A stretch of 38,055 bases of DNA from Deltaproteobacteria bacterium (GTDB lineage Bacteria > Desulfobacterota > Dissulfuribacteria > Dissulfuribacterales > UBA3076), in assembly GCA_018399745.1 (NCBI GenBank), contig JAGYNZ010000026.1, forward strand, positions 1 through 38,055. The letters run 5' to 3'. Below are positions 32,599 to 38,055 of this stretch, in pieces. The notes beneath the pieces were generated by a model, which was given only the letters and a program-made list of their open reading frames with translations, was not told the DNA's origin and did no database searches. Within the stretch, counting starts at the first letter, position 1. Every line of letters starts with the position of its first letter. The translations under genes and the position numbers were made by a program.

Positions 32599-33393
32599 TC
32601 AGGATATACTTCCTACACCGAAATCCTTAAGTTCAGAGACATCGAGCTCAACGGCCCGGCCTCCGGCCAACCCGATACATCGGTCCATGCGGCTTGCCAG
32701 GGCCAAATTATGCGTAACGACTACTACAGTTGTACCGTATCGTTTATTTAAGGTAAAAATTAATTCAGCGGCCTTTTCTCCTGTCCTTTCATCAAGATTT
32801 CCAGTAGGTTCATCCGCAAGGAGCAATCCGGGTTTTCTTGCCATGGCCCTTGCCAGGGCTACTCGCTGCTGCTCACCACCTGAGAGCTGACCAACCCGGT
32901 GATCGAATCTCTTTTCAAGACCGGTTTCAGCCAGTATATCCTTTGCCATCTCCCTGGCTTTAGCCCTGGATTCCCCAGCCACAAGACACGGCATCATAAC
33001 ATTCTCAAGGGCGGAGAACTCCGGTAGAAGGTGATGAAACTGAAAGACAAATCCCAGTTCTTTATTACGAAATTTGGAGAGTTTTGTGTCATTCCACGAA
33101 AACACATCTTCTCCAAAGTGGAGGACCTTACCGCTGGTAGGACGGTCCAAAGTGCCCAGTATGTGAAGAAAGGTGGTCTTTCCAACCCCTGAAGCCCCGA
33201 CTACTCCCACAATTTCCCCGGAATAAATCAAACATTTGAGATCCTTGAGTACCTCTACCTTGAGCCCATTGTTTGAAAATACTTTTTTAAGAGAATCAAC
33301 CTCTAAAACCGAGGTTTTGTTGTCTGCTTCCTGACAAAAGGAGGTATCTCTTTCGCGGACAGCTCCTGATAAAGTTTTTTGGGCTTCAGTCAT
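32599..33393 (-). CDS. lolD: Lipoprotein-export-type ABC transporter ATPase (LolD-like)
   Basis: The ATPase of the LolCDE complex, which moves lipoproteins out of the inner membrane. Walker A GASGVGKTTFLHILG, signature QLSGGEQQRVALARAMA and Walker B LLLADEPTGNLDE are complete, and the FVFQFHHLLPEFSALENV loop is as in LolD/MacB ATPases. I start it at the ATG at 33393 (MTEAQKTLSG...), giving 264 aa. The longer frame (to 33471) would add a hydrophobic stretch and has no binding site. About 35 residues still precede the usual start of the domain. No LolC/LolE permease gene is in the window, and the next gene upstream is divergent. Confidence 0.85.
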   Translation of the reverse strand: MTEAQKTLSGAVRERDTSFCQEADNKTSVLEVDSLKKVFSNNGLKVEVLKDLKCLIYSGEIVGVVGASGVGKTTFLHILGTLDRPTSGKVLHFGEDVFSWNDTKLSKFRNKELGFVFQFHHLLPEFSALENVMMPCLVAGESRAKAREMAKDILAETGLEKRFDHRVGQLSGGEQQRVALARAMARKPGLLLADEPTGNLDERTGEKAAELIFTLNKRYGTTVVVVTHNLALASRMDRCIGLAGGRAVELDVSELKDFGVGSIS

Positions 33394-33550
33394 TATGTGT
33401 GTTAAATCAAATAAGTTAAAAATCGTCCCATTGATAACAAATAAGAGTACCTCAATCAAGTAGAGATACACGTAAATAGTTTTTTAATTTGACACACAGG
33501 CCTGCCGCTGTTAACCAAAAACTATTATTAAACTGATGGGAGGACACGAT

Positions 33551-35677
33551 ATGTCCAGAATGCCTGTGCTTTTCGGTGTGCATAACCACCAACCCCTTGG
33601 CAACTTGAACCAGGTCATAGAGAGGTTGACCAACACATGTTATCGTCCTTTTCTGCGGGCGGTTTCCAGTGCCTCGTGGTTTTCATTTTCCATTCATGTC
33701 AGCGGGACCCTGCTTACCTGGTGGGAAGAAAACGATACTGCTGTTATCGACCTCATGGGAGATATGGCGGATAGAGGACAAATAGAATTACTGGGCGGTG
33801 GTTTTTATGAACCGGTCCTTGCAGCCATATCCAGGGAGGACAGAAAGGAACAAATACTGAAGTTGAGCGAATACCTTGAGCGGCGTTTCGGGCAAAGACC
33901 AAGAGGGGTATGGCTCACAGAGAGGGTATGGGAAGACCAGATAATCGAGGACCTGTTAGATGCAGACATAAAATTTATCATCGTAGATGACTGGCATTTC
34001 CTTGTAACCGGTTTTCGTAAAGAAGATCTCCATGGCTACTATCTCACTGAATCGGGAGGAGAGACCCTGGCGGTTTTCCCGATAGATCAGACCTTGCGTT
34101 ATTGTATCCCTTTTTCGTCAATTAACGAGCTTGAGACATACCTGAGACAGGTGGCTGCAAAAGGGAAAATGGCTATCTACGTGGACGACGGAGAAAAATT
34201 CGGCGCTTGGCCCGGGACTCACAAACGGGTATTTGAAGACGGATGGCTTGATGATTTCCTGGAGTCCGTTTCCCGATGGAAAGATGAATTCATTGAATTG
34301 ACTACATTTTCTCAGGTCATGTCTAAGATACCCGCATCAGGTATCTGCTATCTCTCCAACGCATCCTATGATGAAATGGAGCAGTGGGCCCTTCCTGCAG
34401 GTAATATTCTACAGCTCCAGCAATTGATCAGGTCTTTGGGCCCGGAAGCAAAAGGGATCTACAGGCCGTTTCTGCGTGGCGGTCACTGGAAAAATTTCTT
34501 TGTGAAGTACCCGGAGTCAAACCATATGCACAAACGCACTTCCGCTGTAAGCCGGATGAGTCTCAGTACCCGCTTACCCGACAGGCAGGCCAGGGATTAT
34601 ATCCTGTCGGCCCAGTGTAATGATGCATATTGGCATGGCATCTTTGGCGGTCTTTATCTTCCGCATTTAAGAAATGCCGTGTGGCAGTCAATACTCAAGG
34701 CCGAGGCCGGACTCCGCAAAGGGCAGGACCTGTCAATCGACGAATCAGATATTAATAGAGACGGTCTTCCAGAGGTTGTTGTTACCTCCGGAGACGCATG
34801 TTCAGTCTTTGAACCGCACTCTGGTGGACAATTGGTCGAGTTTTCTCTGTTTGACCATCCAAACAACTATTGTAATACCCTGACCAGAAGGTTTGAATCA
34901 TATCATCAGCCCCTGAGAAAGTTTATGGAGAGCGGGACTTACGATAATAATGCAGAATCAAGTGAAGGCGTCTCCAGCATCCACACCCTCACCAGGGTAC
35001 CGGATCTTTCCCTGCTGGACGATCTTATATATGACTGGTACAGCAGAAATTCATTTATAGATCATTTTTTCGACCCTGCGGCCACCCTGGACGATTTCAG
35101 GAGGTGCGATTTCAGAGAGTGGGGAGATTTTGCCAACCAGCCCTTTGAATACAATATTGATCAGGGGACCATTGTTTTTGTGAGAGACGGAGGTCTCTAT
35201 GCGCCCGGGTCTCCGAAAACGCCTGTCTGCCTTACCAAGAGCTTTATCTTTAAGAATAAGGGCATGTCAGTTAATGTCCAGTATATCATTAAAAACAGAT
35301 CGAATGACCTTATAAACTGCCGATTCGGCGTGGAATGGAATGTCTTTCCGGCATTTCTGGCTTTGGGAAACGGGGAAGTGCTGGTGAAAGGACAGGAACA
35401 GAATTTCAGTTCACCGTGGGAGCAGACAGGGGATAAAATAGCCTTCGTGGACCGGGCCATAGAGGCTGAGCTCCATATCGGTTTTGGCCGGGACATCACA
35501 ATCTGGGGATTTCCAGTGAATACCATAGCCCAGTCGGAGAGCGGCTATGAAAAGACCGTCCAGGCAATTTCCATCATGGCCCATCAGGAACTGGTGCTTG
35601 AACCGGGAGAAGAGCTGCAGCAGGGAATCACCTGGCAGATGGAGACAGCGGCCCTGAAGAGCGCCTTTATACTATGA
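33551..35677 (+). CDS. GH57 glycoside hydrolase (4-alpha-glucanotransferase-like)
   Basis: A cytoplasmic alpha-glucan enzyme of family GH57, 708 aa, probably disproportionating maltodextrins in glycogen metabolism. The N-terminal barrel starts with LFGVHNHQPLGN. The nucleophile Glu lies in GVWLTERVWEDQI and the acid/base Asp in AIYVDDGEKFGAWPG, both canonical. The C-terminal part matches the DUF1925/DUF1926 all-beta domains of this subgroup (SKIPASGICYLSNASYDEME, then NCRFGVEWNVFPAFLALGNG). The ATG at 33551 is preceded by GGGAGG 7 bases upstream; a farther ATG at 33536 overlaps that site. It is divergent from lolD. No other glycogen genes are next to it. Confidence 0.88.
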   Translation: MSRMPVLFGVHNHQPLGNLNQVIERLTNTCYRPFLRAVSSASWFSFSIHVSGTLLTWWEENDTAVIDLMGDMADRGQIELLGGGFYEPVLAAISREDRKEQILKLSEYLERRFGQRPRGVWLTERVWEDQIIEDLLDADIKFIIVDDWHFLVTGFRKEDLHGYYLTESGGETLAVFPIDQTLRYCIPFSSINELETYLRQVAAKGKMAIYVDDGEKFGAWPGTHKRVFEDGWLDDFLESVSRWKDEFIELTTFSQVMSKIPASGICYLSNASYDEMEQWALPAGNILQLQQLIRSLGPEAKGIYRPFLRGGHWKNFFVKYPESNHMHKRTSAVSRMSLSTRLPDRQARDYILSAQCNDAYWHGIFGGLYLPHLRNAVWQSILKAEAGLRKGQDLSIDESDINRDGLPEVVVTSGDACSVFEPHSGGQLVEFSLFDHPNNYCNTLTRRFESYHQPLRKFMESGTYDNNAESSEGVSSIHTLTRVPDLSLLDDLIYDWYSRNSFIDHFFDPAATLDDFRRCDFREWGDFANQPFEYNIDQGTIVFVRDGGLYAPGSPKTPVCLTKSFIFKNKGMSVNVQYIIKNRSNDLINCRFGVEWNVFPAFLALGNGEVLVKGQEQNFSSPWEQTGDKIAFVDRAIEAELHIGFGRDITIWGFPVNTIAQSESGYEKTVQAISIMAHQELVLEPGEELQQGITWQMETAALKSAFIL

Positions 35678-35690
35678 TGTTGAACCGGCC

Positions 35691-35850
35691 TTAACTCCTC
35701 GGAAAATCTATCTGATCAGGCATAACGACTTGCTTCGCGAGGCTAAGGGGACTGGTGGGAATTTTACCGTACAGCTTCTCAAGCATTTGCGGTGAGGAGG
35801 GATGGGAAAGCAGGACCTTGATTATTTGACCAGCACCCTGACCCTCTATC
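35691..35850 (-). other. Coding-like remnant after gpmA
   Basis: On the minus strand, one frame after the gpmA stop reads GQIIKVLLSHPSSPQMLEKL, continues through KIPTSPLSLAKQVVMPDQID and stops at 35691-35693. It looks like protein sequence but lacks a start with a binding site and overlaps the gpmA end in another frame. It may be the 3' remnant of a lost gene. I do not recognise it. Confidence 0.3.
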
Positions 35851-36592
35851 GGGCTTTGCCCTGGTCTGCCACGGCCTTGGTTGCCTGTGCCACGGCATCT
35901 GCATCCCCCAGATAGTAATGTCTGATGGGCCGCAGATTATTGTCCAGCTCGTATATCAACGGTATGCCGGTTGGAATATTCAGCTGAATAATGTCTTCTT
36001 TTGCGATATTGTCCAGATACTTAACCAGCGCCCTGAGGCTATTGCCGTGCGCCGCGATGATTACTTTTTTTCCTGCTTTGACGGCAGGCGCAATAGATCC
36101 GTGCCAGTAGGGCAGGAAGCGCTCCACCGTGTCTCTCAGACATTCTGTCAGCGGCAGATCACGTTCATTCAATTCACGATAGCGTGGATCATGGCCCGGG
36201 TATCGTTCGTCTGTCTTTTCCAGGGCCGGGGGCAAAACATCGTAACTTCTGCGCCAAAGCAGCACCTGCTTCTCTCCAAAGCGCCTTACTGTCTCCGCCT
36301 TGTTCAGACCCTGCAGGGCCCCGTAATGCCGTTCATTCAGACGCCATGAACGCTGGACAGGAATCCACATCTGGTCAATTTCATCCAGCACAATCCAGAG
36401 TGTGCGTATCGCCCGTTTCAGCACTGAGGTATAGGCGATGTCAAAGCAGATGCCTTCGGACTTGAGGGCCCTGCCGGCTTCTTCAGCCTCGATCCTTCCA
36501 TGGTCCGTAAGATCGACATCCGTCCACCCGGAAAAACGGTTTTCCTTATTCCACAGGCTTTCCCCGTGCCTCAACAGTGTCAATTTTATCAT
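35846..36592 (-). CDS. gpmA: 2,3-bisphosphoglycerate-dependent phosphoglycerate mutase
   Basis: Interconverts 3- and 2-phosphoglycerate in glycolysis and gluconeogenesis. 248 aa from the ATG at 36592, equal to the usual GpmA length; the frame extends upstream to 36631 but the family starts at [12 protein letters not shown]. Visible motifs: [20 protein letters not shown] (phosphohistidine His), [12 protein letters not shown], and the second active-site His in [24 protein letters not shown] lies just upstream. Its promoter region is a copy of the one before the parA remnant at 37931 (TTGACA-16-TACAAT at 36677-36704), so it seems to run from a captured promoter. Confidence 0.93.
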   Translation of the reverse strand: MIKLTLLRHGESLWNKENRFSGWTDVDLTDHGRIEAEEAGRALKSEGICFDIAYTSVLKRAIRTLWIVLDEIDQMWIPVQRSWRLNERHYGALQGLNKAETVRRFGEKQVLLWRRSYDVLPPALEKTDERYPGHDPRYRELNERDLPLTECLRDTVERFLPYWHGSIAPAVKAGKKVIIAAHGNSLRALVKYLDNIAKEDIIQLNIPTGIPLIYELDNNLRPIRHYYLGDADAVAQATKAVADQGKAR

Positions 36593-36676
36593 TTGCGCCC
36601 CATGTGTCCTTCCTTCGTATTGCCCATCCATCCTTTTTATTCGCTATGGCAATAATTTTTTCATAGGTTTATTTAG

Positions 36677-36704
36677 ATTGTAGGAGAAATAAAAACTTTG
36701 TCAA
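36677..36704 (-). promoter_or_regulatory. Sigma-70 promoter for gpmA (captured parA promoter)
   Basis: TTGACA (complement of 36699-36704) and TACAAT (complement of 36677-36682), spacer 16. The same pair occurs in repeat copy 2 (37944-37970) with a spacer of 15, in front of the parA remnant. Confidence 0.65.
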
Positions 36705-36723
36705 TATCAATAAATTCAGAGTG

Positions 36724-36732
36724 TTATCCACA
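36724..36732 (+). promoter_or_regulatory. DnaA box, TTATCCACA (copy 1)
   Basis: Exact match to the consensus DnaA box. The same box is at 37990-37998 in the second repeat copy, at the same place relative to the parA promoter. DnaA boxes are common near parA when it lies close to the origin. One box alone does not make an origin. Confidence 0.5.
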
Positions 36733-36803
36733 AAAAAAGGTCCTTAGACCAGAGCAACCCAGTATTTCAAAAGAGCAGTTTAGGATATCTGTTTTTCAAA
36801 AGC

Positions 36804-36836
36804 TTGACTAATTTAGCTAAAAAGCCTATTATAGGC
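36804..36836 (+). promoter_or_regulatory. Toxin-antitoxin promoter with palindromic operator
   Basis: TTGACT (36804-36809), a 17-base spacer and TATTAT (36827-36832). The -10 lies within the perfect palindrome GCCTATTATAGGC (36824-36836), a likely operator for the antitoxin, alone or with the toxin, as in other Phd/YefM operons. The first codon is 22 bases downstream of the palindrome. Confidence 0.75.
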
Positions 36837-36858
36837 ATATTTTAAAAAGGAGATTAAC

Positions 36859-37095
36859 ATGCAAATAACTGCCACAGAACTTAAAAACAGACTCGGTAGA
36901 TACTTGGACGCAGCGGAAACATCTCCCGTAATAGTTGAAAAATCAGGTAGAATAAAATCAGTATTAATATCAAATGCAATGTTTGAAAAATTCCTTGCCT
37001 ATGAAGATGCTTATTGGGCTTCCAAAGCTAAAATAGCCGAAGAAGAAGGTTATTTAGGAGAAAAGGCCTCTGAAGCACTTTTAGCCAGGACCTGA
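36859..37095 (+). CDS. Phd/YefM-family antitoxin
   Basis: A 78-residue antitoxin of the Phd/YefM type that should neutralise the RelE-type toxin encoded 5 bases downstream and repress their operon. The N-terminal DNA-binding fold shows ITATELKNRLGRYLDAAET, and PVIVEKSGRIKSVLIS matches the strand-turn-strand after it. The C-terminal Glu/Ala-rich segment (AKIAEEEGYLGEKASEALL) is the toxin-binding helix. AAGGAG lies 6 bases before the ATG. The promoter with a palindromic operator is just upstream (36804-36836). Confidence 0.9.
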   Translation: MQITATELKNRLGRYLDAAETSPVIVEKSGRIKSVLISNAMFEKFLAYEDAYWASKAKIAEEEGYLGEKASEALLART

Positions 37096-37100
37096 TCATA

Positions 37101-37376
37101 TTGTATAAAATTGATATTACTAAAGCTGCCGGTAAATTTATTAAAAAATTGCCGCCAAAACAATACCGGCAAGTAGTAAGTACTATACTCGCTCTTCGAG
37201 AAAATCCAAAACCTAATGACTCGAAACAATTAACAGGATATACTAAATATTATCGTGTGGATATCGGGGAATATCGTATAGTTTATCGTTTTGACAATGA
37301 TACTGTTTATATTGCTGTAATCGGAAACAGAAATGATGATGAAGTATATAGGCGATTTAAACAGCAAAATCAGTAA
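37101..37376 (+). CDS. RelE/ParE-family toxin
   Basis: A 91-residue toxin that by family would inhibit translation by cutting mRNA on the ribosome. The sequence shows the RelE pattern: KIDITKAAGKFIKKLPPKQY, RENPKPNDSKQLTGYTKYYR, VDIGEYRIVYRFDNDTVYIA and VIGNRNDDEVYRRF. It is the expected length. It starts at a TTG (37101), since no ATG is available there, with GGA about 10 bases upstream; translation is probably coupled to the antitoxin, which ends 5 bases before. The frame is complete. Confidence 0.88.
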   Translation: MYKIDITKAAGKFIKKLPPKQYRQVVSTILALRENPKPNDSKQLTGYTKYYRVDIGEYRIVYRFDNDTVYIAVIGNRNDDEVYRRFKQQNQ

Positions 37377-37461
37377 CTTATTTCAATTTCTCGATACACA
37401 CAACGTCTGAACTGACCAGCGTTTCACGTCCGGCAGCGCCTGGTCGGGCCAGGTTTCACAT

Positions 37462-37620
37462 TCATGTTTTACTCTTTCTTGCTCTCTTCTCAGGTGCATT
37501 TCCAAGTAAAAGAACTGACCACTTGTCCCTAAACTCTCGCATCACATCTTCAGGGGATAAATTCATATAGATTTCTATAGTGGCAAGATGGCTGTGGCCT
37601 AAAAATTCTTGCCAGAATCT
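37462..37620 (-). pseudogene. Tyrosine recombinase (integrase) C-terminal remnant
   Basis: On the minus strand the frame FWQEFLGHSHLATIEIYMNL continues SPEDVMREFRDKW and ends at 37462-37464 after a basic tail. LGHSHLATIEIY holds the HxxH/Y catalytic end of tyrosine recombinases (final Tyr in the EIY). Only the C-terminal part is present; the 5' side runs straight into parA-like sequence in another frame. It is therefore a fragment left by a deletion, evidence of a former integrative element here. Confidence 0.65.
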
Positions 37621-37931
37621 GGTCGAAATTCCGGGACAAGCTGCTGTTCTGCTTTGTCAAGTCGAATATGCGAGGGTAGTAAAGAAAGGTTCGAAACCTT
37701 GGTCTTTAAAATAGCTTCCTAGACCTCTTTTTTTTAAGCAAAACATCATGAAGCGCTGCATCATAGATCTCTGGTTCAACTCCCAAGGCCAATAGTGGAA
37801 TGAGCCTGGGGATCAGGATCAATTAAAAGCGTTTTTTGTTCTTTGTTGGCCAGTCCGCAAGCTAAATTAATTGAGGTGGTGGTCTTTCCCACCTCTCCTT
37901 TTTGGTTTGCTATGGCAATGATTTTTTGCAT
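37599..37931 (-). pseudogene. parA remnant with frameshifts and deletions
   Basis: The ATG at 37931 starts [20 protein letters not shown], a ParA deviant Walker A, and continues to STIGLG, where a frameshift interrupts. The next frame gives [18 protein letters not shown], and a third gives SLLPSHIRLDKAEQQLVPEF, ending at 37599-37601. Large parts of the ATPase between these are missing. It would have been the chromosome or plasmid partition ATPase. Gly-Gly of the usual KGGVGKT is KGEVGKT here. The promoter and DnaA box upstream are duplicated before gpmA. It is not functional. Confidence 0.75.
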
Positions 37932-38052
37932 AGGTTTATTTAGATTGTAGGAAAATAAAAAGTTTGTCAATATCAATAAATACAGGTTTTTATCCACAAA
38001 ACAAGGTCCTTAGACCAGAGCAACCCCGTATTTTAACGGGGTGGTTTAGGAT
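37896..38052 (+). repeat. Direct repeat copy 2 (parA 5' region)
   Basis: Matches 36631-36790. It keeps the in-frame ParA start and the promoter TTGACA-15-TACAAT (37944-37970). It continues to the window edge, so the repeat may be longer. Between the two copies lie the toxin-antitoxin pair and the integrase and parA remnants. Confidence 0.85.
37990..37998 (+). promoter_or_regulatory. DnaA box, TTATCCACA (copy 2)
   Basis: Exact DnaA-box consensus, at the same place relative to the parA promoter as the box at 36724-36732. Confidence 0.5.
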
Positions 38053-38055
38053 CGT

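Larger units (their letters stand above)
36631..36790 (+). repeat. Direct repeat copy 1 (parA 5' region)
   Basis: About 155 bases matching 37896-38052 in the same orientation with scattered substitutions and small gaps. Read on the minus strand it contains a DnaA box, a TTGACA-TACAAT promoter and a decayed parA start (ATGAAAAAATTATTGCCATAG). One base is missing relative to copy 2, which breaks the frame; the frame shifted by one gives [11 protein letters not shown], a ParA N-terminus. After this the sequence diverges into gpmA. Confidence 0.85.

Overview
The window looks like a chromosomal piece from a Gram-negative deltaproteobacterial lineage (Desulfobacterota-like). This is inferred from gene content and order: one lolD-bamA-lpxD-fabZ-lpxA-lpxI-Gfo/Idh-lpxB run, LpxI in place of LpxH, a BamA with an extra domain before its POTRA repeats, a split ADP-forming acyl-CoA synthetase, a GH57 glucanotransferase and a bacteriohemerythrin. 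No rRNA, tRNA or CRISPR array was found.

Left end (1-6250), mobile and decayed: an IS4-family element (about 557-2076) lies inside a thioredoxin-like gene (CPHC motif). An 8-bp target duplication is visible, and removing the element plus one duplication copy restores the host reading frame. The same frame has an in-frame TGA at a plausible Cys position and has lost its start. Next come the split acyl-CoA synthetase (alpha then beta on the minus strand), a REP-type (Y1) transposase remnant, a glycine-zipper protein that has lost its N-terminus, and two very small candidate genes. A diverged repeat of about 65 bp carrying a TTGACA promoter precedes both N-terminally damaged genes.

6250-14250, envelope and signalling: an unknown protein, an FNR-type flavin reductase, a MORN-repeat secreted protein and a glycine-zipper/OmpA lipoprotein on the minus strand; then on the plus strand a GspG-like pseudopilin, a membrane HAMP-GAF-HD-GYP c-di-GMP phosphodiesterase candidate, a small anchored protein and a HAMP-only membrane protein. 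A strong hairpin separates these from a convergent bacteriohemerythrin.

14250-21120, plus-strand maintenance genes: PolX (polymerase X plus PHP), RecN, a MnmA/ThiI-like PP-loop protein whose first codons are four 8-nt tandem repeats, and a PpiD/SurA-like periplasmic chaperone ending in a terminator.

21250-33400, minus-strand envelope operon: LolD, BamA, LpxD, FabZ, LpxA, LpxI, a Gfo/Idh oxidoreductase, LpxB and an SpmA/SpmB-like fusion, followed by a SYLF (Ysc84) protein and a DUF166 protein. The Lpx enzymes build lipid A and BamA inserts outer-membrane proteins. The Gfo/Idh gene sits where gnnA sits in organisms making 3-amino lipid A. The fabZ-lpxA gap has two interleaved inverted repeats.

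33500-38055: GH57 enzyme, gpmA, a Phd/YefM-RelE toxin-antitoxin pair, and decayed integrase and parA genes. A direct repeat of about 155 bp (parA start, promoter and a perfect DnaA box) lies upstream of gpmA and again at the right edge. gpmA therefore appears to use a captured parA promoter, with the toxin-antitoxin pair and the phage-like debris between the repeat copies.
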